Shown here in pieces: positions 47,131-58,989 of a stretch of DNA of 64,000 bases. The translations under genes were made by a program, and so were the position numbers. Positions within the stretch are counted from its first letter, which is position 1; the number at the start of each line of letters is the position of its first letter. The notes beneath the pieces are model-generated. The model searched no databases and was not told the origin of the DNA. It saw nothing but the letters and a program-made list of their open reading frames with translations. The DNA comes from Eupeodes corollae. Lineage: Eukaryota; Arthropoda; Insecta; Diptera; Syrphidae. The DNA lies in the NCBI RefSeq assembly GCF_945859685.1, contig NC_079149.1, positions 136,440,153 to 136,504,152 of the forward strand, given 5' to 3'.

Positions 47131-50100
47131 GTAACAATAATTATTTCACTAAAAAGAAAAAAATAATATTTTGAAAAGCCCTTAGAATAGATCTCTTTTT
47201 TATAATTAACGGGCACTCAAGGGGTTATTAATACCCTTAACATGTTTAAAGTTTAAACACAGTGTGAGCTTTAGGAAAATAAGGAGGGATTAAAAAGGAG
47301 ATAACGATGCACATTGGACTTAAAGTTTTGAATTACAAAATGATAGGGAAAAGCATTCCACATTCTCGATGTGCGGTTAAAAAAAAATCTCTATTCTTGA
47401 AAGTACGTCGGAAATTGAGCTCAAGTTTAAACTACTGTGTATTCCTAGAAGTACGAGTATTACGGCTGAATTGTTTGAAAGAGGGGGGGGAATGCAACAA
47501 ATGTCGGTAAAACAACGAAAGGCATGAAACATTGCGGCGGTGTTCGAGTGGCGTAATTGATTCGATTGTAGTTCTATCGCCTATCATTTCAAAGCTCTTT
47601 TTTTAATATTATGCGACATTTTAAAGGGTGTAAAGTCCCCATTTGCCATTGTAAGCGAAATCATAGGAGTTCCTTGTTGTATTGTAGATGACAAATATTG
47701 TTGTTTCCAAAAATAATAAAAGGTGTGAAGTATTACCGAAATTGTTTGGAAACCTAAGAGAGACATAAATATTTTTATTAAAGTAGATAGTTATTATGTA
47801 GGTATTCAAAATTCATCATTGTACACAAATAGTTGCTAAATACAGGATCATTGAAACCTCTTTAATATTAATTCACGCTTATAAGACCTTTTAACATCTC
47901 TAAGCTATCAAAATTCATCAGACTGGAATAAGGTGTACATTCAATTCCTGTCGTCGTCGTCGGTCTTGTCGGTGAGTAGGTAGGATTAAATATTAAATCC
48001 CTCATGTTGTTTATCAAATGGGAAAGGTATTCAATATTTCCCTAAACACACATCCCCGATAAAATGTACCTACATACGAGTATCTTCATTTGAATCGAAA
48101 ACAACAAAAATACAAAAAGAGTTCATAAGAATTCCCATGCATATAAAATCGCTCGCTCAGTCGTATCGATTCCATGAACTCCCAACACCCGCTGGTTTCA
48201 ATACGATCCATCCAAATCCAAATCCATATCTTTCTATCTTCAAGATACAGTATATTCAATTCAGTATAACATTATTAAAAATACATATTGTGCCCCCACG
48301 AGCATTTAAATCCAAATTTGTACAAATCACTGCGGCGCAAAGAGCAATCATTCGAATCGTTCGGGCTGTGACAGTTGACCTATCAGAAAGACCCTGCTGA
48401 TGATGATGTATCACTCTTGCCATTTTTGTTGTGTGTTTATGCTTAAATAAGCCCAGCATAATCAAAGATGACAGTTATTCCTTTGCTGGTTTAACAGCCA
48501 ACGGATACGAATACGAATAAGAAACTCTGGATCCAACTGGTTTGCTGCCGTTGCTGCTGACGAGCATCCATAATGATGATGCCTCCTTGAATGTGGTATC
48601 GGAATCGAAACCCGAATCTGATTCGAACTCGGCCCCGGACGCTGTGTCTCTGAGGGATTTGTGTGTTCTTTGTGTACCAAAAAGAAGAAGACTGATCTCG
48701 TCGAGGAGCCCAGGCCAGACCAGGACAGGCGCAGGCAATCACCAACATTTTGAATACAAACGTAAATATACAATGGGAAGATGTTGTTTCCATTTAGGTA
48801 TAAGTACAAAGACAAGAAGATGGAGGATTTGATGAAAATTTGTGTGCCCAACTCTGTGCTGTGGTGAGTCTCATCGTCGTGTCAGGTGAGCAATGAGCTC
48901 CTTTTGCATTGATTGTGTTGTGTTTTTAAAGAGTTGTGATCCGTGTGGAAAACATGAATATGGCAAAGGGAATAAATGAGCTGTGTTTCCTTTGTGCAGC
49001 CATAATGCTGCTTGATGGCTTTCGAATGACATCGGATGTATACGCTTGTTGACAGATAGCTGTGGACAATGCCATCAATCATGCGCACGGCGGCTGAGCT
49101 GACGTGCTTCACTGGAACAGACATTATGACATGCATGGAACAATCATTTGTGTTTGGCAGAAGATATAGAGGTAACTTGTTGTTTGTATACCTACCTTTA
49201 ACTGTTACCTAAACACATCATCGATACATCTTCTTAACATTTCTAAGCCCAGTAAGACACTCATAAACTTGGCCCAAATTGGCTTAAGGTTCATTATGTC
49301 TATCTCTGTACTGGATGCTGTGATGTGCTCTTTAGAAATATACTCGTGTATAGGTACTGTTTTCTTTGGAAAAAATAAAAATAGCTGCTTGTTGTGTTCC
49401 ATTGGACAAAAGAAGCGAAATCCTCTTGATTGTTATTTAATTGAATAAGAAACCAAATCAAATGCTGCCAGGCTTTTGAGGAATGCTCTTTCTTGCTCAA
49501 TCTCATAATAGCCATTGGCCACAATGAATGCCAGCAATGCCACAACAAAACAATTTCACTCTTTACGTTACGTTAGCATGAATAACTGAGGTCTGACTGA
49601 CTGACTAAACAACCGCAGCTAAAGATCCAAAGAGCGAAGCCGATCGCTCAAAACCATCACTGGGCACTGCAGATGCTCGTACAACACCATACAGCCAAAA
49701 AGAGTCAAAATTGAAAATTTATTGAATAAAGAGTTTAAGTACAACACGGCAAAATCAACAAAGGTTTCCCCCAAATAGCTCGTGTCAAAAGACTTTGATC
49801 CATTAATCAATATGCTCTCAAACAATTTAAACATCGCGCACGGTATCGACCGCGACAATCGCTTGGTCCGGGCCGGGCCGGGCCGCCGTCCACCGTACAT
49901 CGTAAACCGTGCGTCGATCGACTGCGGCAGTAAGAAAGAGCTTCTCTAAAAGATCACCATATACACAATCTGTGTATATCGCAAGATCACTGATGTCTAA
50001 TCTTCATCTCATCATCATCTTTGGACGCATCAGGAATCCCGAATAAAAGAAACGTGCTTCATGATGTATCTGAATCTGAAGTACCCACAACAAAGTTTTT

Positions 50101-50559
50101 ATTACCATTTACTCGCGTCACACTTTGTGGCATAGTTTTGCGGTTTATATTGAAATGTTTGTTACGTTTTTTGTTTTGTATGAGTTATGAGAATTGGGCA
50201 AGCAACTGCGTATTAGTGGTCAAAATTGTTTGATAGTTGTGAAAGTAATGATCGAAAAAGTGGCCCTTTCTTGTGAACTTTTGACAGTTAGGACGGGGGA
50301 AAGAGCAGGGAAGAGGAGGAAAACACTTGAAATATTTGTACTTGTGTGATTTATGATTCTTTTAAATTATCATTAGAATTGTAGCTTCTTTAAAAATAGA
50401 AATTCCAGCTTCTTAGAAATATATTACCGTAATGAATTCGGTAACTTGTTTTTAAGCAGTTAAGCATAATTTTAAACAATCTTTTGTTTAGGAGTTTGGA
50501 ATTTTATTAGTTGTGTCCAATTTTCTAAATATGAATTTGCAATTCCTATCTTATTAAAC
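47131..50559. other. non-coding-looking DNA with a GC-rich patch
   Basis: No gene supported. The overlapping frames at 48462-48851 on both strands look like chance openings. A GC-rich stretch with GGGCCGGGCCGGGCCGCC (near 49872-49889) followed by CCGTCCACCGTACATCG stands out from the AT-rich background and could be a promoter or 5'-UTR. Confidence 0.35.
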
Positions 50560-50715
50560 TTGTTGCATTAGAACAGGTCTTAACAGTAACAGTTCGCAAA
50601 AAAAAAAACAAATCAAACAAACCTAAATCTGTGAACTTAACATAATTAAATTAAAGAGTCAGAATCTGTATGGATTTAAACAATATTACTAAAAGTAGCC
50701 ATTTTAGGCGCAGGT
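50560..50715 (-). repeat. dispersed repeat D, copy 6
   Basis: Reverse-complemented: AAAATGGCTACTTTTAGTAA, TTTAGGTTTGTTTGATTTG, GAACTGTTACTGTTAAGACC and TGTTCTAATGCA, in family order. Confidence 0.7.
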
Positions 50716-50849
50716 ATTTCACAAGACTTATGTAAGGTAACTTAAAACCATTCAGATCAAGAGAAGAAACATCATCTAAGGCTATATCTCTTCTTGAAAC
50801 ACCCCATTCCGAACAATTTTGGCGGATTCAAATTCAGGACGTATGTATA

Positions 50850-52402
50850 CAAATTATCCAAAAAGTCTCCGTACAGAGGCTATCTTTGGTGTTTTTGTAA
50901 AAAAAAGGAATTACGTTAAATGAAAAAACTAAAATGGCAACACTGATGACAGTAAATTATCTCTCCTTCCTTGTCTAGCTAATTCCATGAATTTTGATCG
51001 CGCGAAGGATACCGTTATGATGATAATCATATAGTGGTTCCTTCAAAAAGAGACAAAAAAGTCTCCGTACAAATTTCATTCTCTTGTTTTAGTTGGCAAT
51101 GTAAGGTGTTCAATAAGTAATTATTTTGTTTTTTTTTTGTAAGTTTAAGTGTTTTAAATGATATTTTAGCTAAATATTTTGTTTCCTTAGAAGAAAATTG
51201 AAATTGAAACGAAAAGTAAGCAAATCATCATCGACATGCGCAACGAGGGCAAGTCGTTTGCTGAAATTTCAAAAATCGTCAAAAGGCCACGTTCTTCCGT
51301 TTAGTACGTTGTGGAACAATTTAAGAAAAAAAAACTATATTAAGCAAACCTAGATGTGGTCCTCCAAAAAAATAAATCGCCGTACAGAAAAGAGGTTGCT
51401 GAGGAGTGTTGCAGAGGATCCAAAGCGAAGTGCTCGCTGTAAAACTGAAAATCTGCGACGGGTTGATGTATGCCCTCAAATAATTTGCAATCTCTTAAAC
51501 AAGAATGGATTACATGGTCGAGTAAGCCGGAAGAAGCTATTCATTAGAAAGGCAAATAAGAAAGCTAGACTGGACTGCGCCATCGAAAACTTGGCAAAGG
51601 AAAACTCATTTTTGGACAAAGTTATATTTACCAACGAGAGTAAATTTAACATCTATTTGTATGTGTGGAGAAAGCCCAAGAAGGCTCTAACCAAAAACTT
51701 AACTCATTCTGTGAAGAACGGCGGCGTCGCGTGGTGGTGGCAATGTAATGGTGTGGGGTTGTATGGCCTCTAACGGTGTTGGAAACCTTGTTTTCATTGA
51801 TTATACCATGGATAAATATGGCTATTTAAACATTCTAAAAGAAAATCTTCGTTCAAGTGCTGAAAAACTGGCACTCAGCGACAATTTTGTTTTCCAACAG
51901 GAAAACGATCCCAAGCACATATCGATGCTGGTAAAAGAATGGTTCCTTTATAATGTTCGAACGCAAGTTAAACATCCTGCACAGTCCCCAGATCTCAACC
52001 CAATTGAGCTCCGATACAACTTCTAAACTGGTCTATTCCATGAAAAATAGGTTTCAGGAAGTCACAAAAAACAGAGGTGATCGTACTAGTGACTTAATAA
52101 AATTATTTATTCTTTTGGGATAAACAGTTCCTTTTTTTTTTTTAGAAAATAAGAAAAAAACTTTTTAAGTGTAGGGCGACTTTTTAGTTCCTTATTTTTT
52201 TCCAGTGCTGTGAACTTGTATTACTTTAAGTTTCGTTTTCAATAAAATTTTACTTATTTAGTGGAAAAATTTTAAGTTGTAATCATTTCTTTCAATCTTA
52301 GAAGATTTAAAAAAAAATGTTCTTTTAAATCAAACAATTTTAAAGTTTATCACAGAATGAACAAAAAATATACTGCTGTACGGAGACTTTTTTGACTATG
52401 TG
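50850..52402 (+). mobile_element. Tc1-like transposon, second family
   Basis: Inverted ends CAAATTATCCAAAAAGTCTC (50850) and, from the other strand at 52402, CACATAGTCAAAAAAGTCTC, both continuing CGTACAG. Flanked by TA (50848-50849, 52403-52404). A third copy of CAAAAAAGTCTCCGTACA lies inside at about 51054-51071, as in Tc1 elements with repeats inside the terminal arms. Contains a degraded transposase. Confidence 0.88.
51190..52025 (+). pseudogene. Tc1-like transposase with substituted catalytic residues
   Basis: An N-terminal HTH reads KQIIIDMRNEGKSFAEISKI; the frame then breaks by a stop at 51302. The next blocks run from the linker through LLNKNGLHGRVSRKK. The catalytic core has FTNESKF instead of the usual FTDESKF, and VFQQENDPKH instead of QQDNDPKH; SPDLNPIE keeps the Glu, again with 34 residues between the second and third positions. 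Two frames overlap near 51748 (VMVWGCM). Dead by two catalytic substitutions and frameshift. Confidence 0.85.
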
Positions 52403-52881
52403 TATCTGCTATTAATATTTACAATTAAAAGCTTTAATGAAAATGTGAGAAAACGAACTGGCCCATGTCTGAAACATTAGCAGGGTTTAAATTCTACAAC
52501 AAAAGCTTTTTTGTGACCTGACAACTAACTGATCATGACATTCCTTTATTTGTGGTTCCAAAATAAAGCTTATCTCGCCACGATCTTCTTAAATTCAAAG
52601 CAAATTTAAAGGCTTCTAATTTACAGCTATTGTTTTTCAAATACCTTGAAAATTAAAAACATAAAATGTTAAATCTATATAAATATTTTTGAAACACAAG
52701 CGTCAGAATTTTCTTTAATGTTTTCTACCAGATTGATTAAAGATTGATGGACCTAAAATTCAAGGGCTTTGAGGGATTATTTTTCTGGAGATTTGAGAAA
52801 AGTTTTGCAGTTTTCTAGTGCTTAGTTAATTTCCAAGCAACTTCCTTTAGATAATAACTCACTAAATTAAATAAATAAATT

Positions 52882-53168
52882 GGGTGGCGCAACAGTCCGT
52901 TTGAGAACTAGGGCCTAGTGACTGACAACTCTCAACAACTCTCTGCGAGTACTGTTGTCAGGGATGGAAGGGACCTACAGTTTTAAGCCGAATCCTTACG
53001 GCAAATTTGTGAAAGCACTTTTCATGACAATAATTACTCTTGGAGAATTTTTCAATTCCTCTCAAGAGGGAGTAGCCGTGAAAAAAAACTTTAGGTGGCA
53101 TAGGCAGGGATCGGACCCAAGACCTCTCGCATGACAGTCCATCGCTCTAACCATCATGTCACGGGTAC
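52882..53168 (-). mobile_element. SINE copy 3
   Basis: Near full length on the minus strand from GTACCCGTGACATGATGGTT to the tail GTTGCGCCACCC with an (ATTT)n tail beyond. GAGTTATTA occurs near both flanks but not directly abutting, so the target duplication is unresolved. Confidence 0.82.
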
Positions 53169-55284
53169 TACTTAACTAACTAATAACTCAATACAATCTA
53201 AACAAATTCTCTCAAAAAAGAAAGGAACAAGTTTCGAACCAATTTCAGTTGAAATATATTAACATTGAGGTTTTACACCCACATTTTTTTAATTTTTACA
53301 AATCACCATTAAACTTAACTTTGTATCAAGACGTTTCATAAATATGATTATTTAGCGTTGCAAATCAGTTTATTTTACTTCGGGCCAAAATATATTGGCA
53401 ATGATTTTAATTTGTCCGACATTGAAATGAATTGGATTTTTTAAGTGACCAAAACAAACTTGTAAACTTACTTACGACTAGTTTGAAATTTTGCAAAGTC
53501 TTTCGAAATACTGTAAGTAAGAGTAGCAGAAAAAGGTATAAATTCTATTCAAAACAATAATTCAGAAGGATTCAGATTCTCCTCAGAAATTGACGGATTG
53601 GGTTGCACAATGCACATGAGGCACACATTTTATGTTTTGACATTTCATTGAAAATTCAGCTTACAACTCTCACATACTGTTTACAAAATCTTGAATTCGG
53701 GTTTTATTTTGTTTTTGAATGTTCTTAAAACGCGTCTTCTTGTAGGCGTTCGTCAGAAATGAGTAAACTTGCTCTCTCAGTATAAAGGATTCTCTCTTTC
53801 TTTATAACTCTTGACACATGTCATTCTGCATTAAATGGTTACCTTCCTCGGGCTTTGAATGAAGTTCAAGTTAACTTTTCTATTTTTAACCATTTATCAA
53901 AAGAGTTTAAGTTTAGGTTTATTCTAACTTAAATAACATAATGTCCATAAAAAATAATAATCTCGTCATCAAGACAAGTTAAGCCTTATTTTTGTGAAAC
54001 AAATCATCACAAATATAACCATTTCCAATCCAAGTCAACTCGTCGTCCTTCATTGCCGTAATGTGTTACCTCCTTAAAATAACAAATTCTCGTTAAGGCA
54101 ACATGACATTTAAATTCAGAGGCAAATAATCACTTTTGGCTTAACTGAATGAAACACGCCGATTGTCGGCATTTTCATCGCTATCCAGGAAACTAAATAT
54201 ATATGAATCTAAAGGTATTACGTACCCTTACAAGTTTATATAAAAATATATGTATGGTATTAGCGCTGGCATTGTGTTCTAACCAATGAAAAAAAGTAGA
54301 CAATTATTACGATCAACCGATCATTAATAATTTGTTCGAGCTCCGATTGAGACCGCAACAACGCTGGATTCCTGTCACCAAAAACCATTCCCTTATTGTA
54401 GCTCATAAAAACCTACAAGCAAAGCATAATCATTGAAAGGTCTCTCCCTCCTGGCGGAGCCTGATTTGCTCGGATGAGATGCTCATTTGTTGTGTATCCT
54501 CATAAATCATTGGCTTCCATTCTCTGTGTCCGGACTTCGGATGTTTGGAATTGGAATCACAATCGGAGGACGAGACTAGGACATGCATTTGAAAAAAAAA
54601 CATATAAAGGTAGCCTACGTGTATAAAAATGTTTTCCTTTATTTTTGTTGTTTGCGTTTGTGCCTCGGCTAATGTGAAAATATGTTTGGGCCTTTGTGAT
54701 AATTCGCATTTTAGGTTAGAGTTATGGTATATAGTTGATAAGTGTATAGAAGTCCGGTAATGTAGATTTTCACACCTTGTTCTGGGGTTCGGCAATCATC
54801 AGAATCAACTGTTTCAACAAAAGGATGCTTCTTACAATGAAGCCCCTTTGCTTATATCGAGTTCTGGAATGCAAATAATGCCAGATGTTTGATGGATCAA
54901 TTCACTGGAGGTTTGTCGTTGTCGTCGTTTGTTGATCATCGGATCGGAGATGTTTGTTTTTGTATCAATTTAAATGTCATTGTTTGAGTTTTTGACTTTG
55001 AAAAACGAAAATATTCACTTAATTTAAGATGACACTTTTGATGACTGCCCCAAAAGAATTCTTCATAAGCAGATTAAAATTCTTTTAAACAAGAAAAAAA
55101 CTACAAAATATGTGTTTCCTATTTATATGTGAATACAAATGATTATTGTATGATAATAATAAATCAATAAGTAGAATAGAGCAATTTAAAAAAAAAACGG
55201 AGGCAAGCTACGGAAGTGTACTTTTAGTTTAGAAAGGTGTTGACGAATCTTTTAATATTTTGCAAAAGTTTAAATTACATATTG
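53169..55284. other. AT-rich DNA without supported genes
   Basis: A minus-strand 121-codon frame (54430-54795) has a pyrimidine-rich AG upstream of its last 47 codons but no recognisable domain; I do not call it. Confidence 0.4.
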
Positions 55285-55430
55285 TCTTTTTTACGTTTAG
55301 TATTTGCTAAATCGATATGACTTATGAAATCCTGACATATTAAATGTTTGGATCTATCCCCCAGATAACGGGTGATTTCCGTTTAATAATGAACTGTCAT
55401 TATTAAGATGTGTTCATTTCACCTTTTTTA
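55285..55430 (+). repeat. dispersed repeat D, copy 7
   Basis: TTTAGTATTTGCTAAATCGA, TATGACTTATGAAATCCTGA, GAACTGTCATTATTAAGATG and TGTTCATTTCACC follow the family order. It is inverted relative to copy 8, ~150 bases away. Confidence 0.65.
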
Positions 55431-55584
55431 ATAAAATATGTTATATTATAAGTAAGCAAAGGCGTGAAAATATATGTAAGTTATACCTAGAAAATAACTA
55501 AAAAGTTATATATGATATGGTACAAATTTAATGCCAAGTTCTTCTTAGGGTCTTAACATTTTATTAGTCAGCAATTTTTTTATG

Positions 55585-55735
55585 AAAATTGTGTATATGA
55601 ACACGTCTAAATAGTGACAGTTCGTGGAAACCCATAGAAACGAAGCTATTTATTTGAAATGTCGGAAACTTAGAACACACGTCGATTTAGTAAATTATTA
55701 AAAGCTAAAGTAAACTTTTAGTGATTTTAACATTT
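55585..55735 (-). repeat. dispersed repeat D, copy 8
   Basis: Reverse-complemented: TTTACTTTAGCTTTTAATAA, TTTACTAAATCGACGTGTG, GTTTCCGACATTTC, GAACTGTCACTATTTAGACG and TGTTCATATACAC. Together with copy 7 it forms a head-to-head pair, as if these were the two arms of one element. Confidence 0.65.
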
Positions 55736-56559
55736 GTAAAATGTTAAGAGGTATTAAATTACTAAGATCCTTAAAATGTTTAAGTTCCCATACGAAGTTT
55801 TTGCAGACGGTCCGATTTTTCGAATTAAACATTTTCTAAAGCAATGGCTCTCTATACTTACCTTTTTTCTACGAGCATATTTCAAGAACCAGCAAAAATA
55901 TCTAATTCAAATAATTTTGAGATGTATTAAAAGGACTTTAAAAACAAAATTTGGTTGGAGATTTTTTTTACTGCAACAGTTTTAAAAATTGAAAAATCTG
56001 GTTGACCCAAAATATCTTACGAATCACTTCAATTTAATTACTCGGAACTAAAGAAAATAGAATCCCGTGTTTTTCAAGGAAATGTCCTAGAACCAACCTT
56101 GTACATAAAAGATATATTAGTGAATGCCAACGCTATCATGACCACCTTTGATAATGATACGAATTGGTGGAAGATAGTTTCGTATGCAAAAATCGCAAAC
56201 AAAGTATTTGGTTTCAAGAATAGCGTATTTGAAAGAAAATCGATGCATATAAATTTTACGAACAGAAACATAAACAATTTTTCAATTACAGAAGCACTCA
56301 AATACTGCCAAATACTTTAGATGCAAAGCTTAAATATAAAGTGCACATCAGAAGAAAAAGAGGAGAGTTTTACTTGAAGTACAGAAGAATGTACGGGTTA
56401 ATAGGAAAGAGCTTTGACATATCTATCCAGAAAAAAAGGTAATATATGGAAGTACTAAGAACCGTTTGTTCTAATGGCATCCAATTATGAAGCTGTACAA
56501 AGAAAACAAAGACTGAACCTCCAAAAATTACAAGTTCATCCAAAAATTACAACACAAAG
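55736..56559. other. AT-rich DNA; possible fragments only
   Basis: No gene supported. Frames at 55776-55985 and 56074-56320 (both strands) lack clear family motifs. Confidence 0.4.
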
Positions 56560-58890
56560 TCCTTCTTCCTAAAATGCTCATGTCACAATGTTAGTTGCCA
56601 TACTTCTCCGAAACGGCTTATCCAATTTCAATAAACTTTTGCATATATACATAAAGTAGATCTGAGAATAGGTTTTTACCTATTTTTTATATTCCTAATT
56701 GTATAATTTAATGGCATCAACATCGTACAGGGTGCAAGGATCTTACGATAGTATTCAGTGACGCTATGTAAAATGTATCATTGATTGCTATTAAGGATCT
56801 TTGCGTTATCATTGCCATCTTACCACTCATTCATTTCGGTATGCATTCACTAAATCGAAATGCATCTGATTTAATAGACACTGAATTGAATCGTGATCTA
56901 AAATACAATGCAATACTGTAGAAATGGCAGCGATTGTTACTCGCAAAGTCCCACTAATGAATAAAGCACAAACGACCGTTTATGATCACATAAAGCTCGC
57001 AGTTTCGGCAGGACAAGGTGGACCCTTTTTTTTATGCTCCAGGTGAAACTGGCGAAACATTCCTTATTTCGCTAATTCTTGCTAAAATAATGGTATCGCA
57101 TTGGCTGTTGCATCTTCTGGCATTACTGCATGGAGGCAGAACAGCTCATTCAGTATTTAAACTGCCAATAACCCAGACGCGATTTGCAATATAAAAAAAA
57201 TCATCTATGGCCACAGTGCCGAAACAGTGCAAAATTATCATCTGGCACTATTACACAAAAACAATTCGCTTGAGGCGTTGAACAGGACATTGAAATATAT
57301 TCATATAAATAATTAAAAATATTACTATATAATTTACAATTAATAAATACAACTTAATGATAAAAAAAAGATTAAGTCTTAAATATTATTTAAAACATAT
57401 TTTTTAAATAATTCTCTCGAAACATCAAGATTAAAATCAATCCTATTGCAAATTAAATTCCCTTCTCTTGTGCAACGCGTAATGGGTTCATTCCTGCCAT
57501 AATTTGTACAATGAAACATGTTAAATGTTTCTGAATTTTTCAATTCTGTCTATTGAATTATTGTAATAAGGGTTCTAAATAATGCTACAGTATATTCAAA
57601 AACTGACCTTACCAGTGAATTGTACAGAGATTTTAAGGTATATGAATCTGAGAATTCCTTGGTGTTTCTTTTAAAAAAACACCAAATAGTGCGGTAAGAA
57701 GGAAAGTTTTGTATTAAGATTACTCCTAGGTCCTTCCTTCTTGTTACACGCTCCAAATATGCATGGTTGATAGTATAATCAAACACTATGGAATTAGAAT
57801 TTTGGAAACACGGCAAGACTTAAGATTTAGAAGCATTTAACAGTAGGTGATTTAGTTTGCACCAATTATTGAGCCTTAACAGATCTTCCAAAAGAAGAAC
57901 ACAGTCGACTTGACAAGAAATCTTACGGTAGGGTTTGAGATCATCCGCTAAAAGAAGGCAGTTTGAATTATGAAAAATATCAGGTATATCATTTGCAAAC
58001 AACAAGAATAATAATGGACCCGAATGGCTTCCTTGTGGATCACCAGATGGAACCGAGATTTATTTCGAGAGAAAGAGCTATCAACTTTTACTATTTGAAT
58101 TCTATCAAGTTAATATGATTCAAGCCATTTTAGTAGGGAAAAGTAAATACCTAGATAATTTAGTTTTGTTTATTAAGATTTAATGGTTAACTCTGTCAAA
58201 TGCCTTTACAAAATCTGTAAAAATAACATCTGTTTGCAACCTTTTCCGTATTTGTAATAATGTTATTGCTCATTAATGCTAAGTTTGTTGCGGTGGATTT
58301 CCCTACTACAAACCCATGTTTAGAAACCGAAATATGGTTCTGAAATAACACAGTTAATCTGTTGGAGACTAACTTTTCAAATACAAGACATTTTACAAAT
58401 GGGTCTGTAATTGGTTAAAATCGTTGCCACTGTTGCGTTGCGATTTCAGCAGCAACAAATGGGGATGTCAAAGAATTAAATCTCAAGATACAATATTTGT
58501 TACCAGGGCACTTGGTTTGAGTTTTGAACTCATTGGGTTTACCGGGCATTCCACCGCATAGTTTACAACTGAAGGTTGGATCTCCGGTAATTTTGCCTCG
58601 TAATTTGAACCCACCACGGTTTTGCAACGGCACGCGATTAGAAATTAGAAAATTGTTGAAAAATTTTATCGAAGCCATAATTCTAAATGGCAAATATATT
58701 ATAACCGCAAATCCCTTGGCGATTTTTTTATAATTTTAAAGAATTAATTTTAATAAATTTACAAAATTGTTTGGTGATTTTTCTCTCTTAATTATATACC
58801 ACATCCTTACACACTTACAATAAGTTATTTATTTCTATCAAAATATTCTCTAGAAAATAATGACAAAACAACGTTTGACGGGTCAGCTAG
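56560..58890 (+). mobile_element. Helitron, internally deleted and split by a LINE
   Basis: The left end (TCCTTCTTCCTAAAATGCTC, then CATACTTCTCCGAAACGGCT) resembles insect Helitron 5' ends beginning TC. The right end is GACGGGTCAGCTAG followed by T, i.e. a CTRR terminus inserted before T. Plus-strand Pif1-type helicase remnants: LMNKAQTTVYDHIKLAVSAG (56960 on), a Walker A mutated to APGETGETF (usual APGGTGKT), and NNSLEALNRTLK at 57265. After the LINE come SAATNGDVKELNLKIQYLLP (58449 on) and, one base out of frame, NSLGLPGIPPHSLQLKVGSP and PPRFCNGTRL. The Rep part is missing. Confidence 0.78.
57320..58425 (-). mobile_element. Jockey-like LINE (copy 3) inserted in the Helitron
   Basis: Minus-strand blocks: VSNRLTVLFQNHISVSKHGF (~58310-58370), a motif A region (TDVIFTDFVKAFDRVNH-like, ~58190-58240, in shifted frames), LFANDIPDIFHNSNCLLLAD with DDLK, RVTRRKDLGVIL, KRNTKEFSDSYTLKSLYNSL and VRSVFEYT. 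Same family as 9845-11110 and 39484-40800. It interrupts the helicase coding remnant, so it is younger than the Helitron. Borders are approximate. Confidence 0.8.
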
Positions 58891-58989
58891 TTGGTATATA
58901 AGAAATAGCGATCTACATCGTCACTTTTAAATTGAAATTATTACTGAAGTGGTTAAAAAAACAAGCTGTATCACATAATTAACGACTTA

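Noticed and set aside
54430..54795. 121-codon minus-strand ORF
   Set aside because: Low-complexity, no domain; the possible acceptor near 54580 is not backed by a donor or partner exon.
58415..58693. Minus-strand 92-codon ORF with CxxC (SCKLCGGMPG), looking like a small zinc protein
   Set aside because: The plus strand of the same bases encodes the conserved Helitron helicase block NSLGLPGIPPHSLQLKVGSP and PPRFCNGTRL, so the ORF is a shadow.
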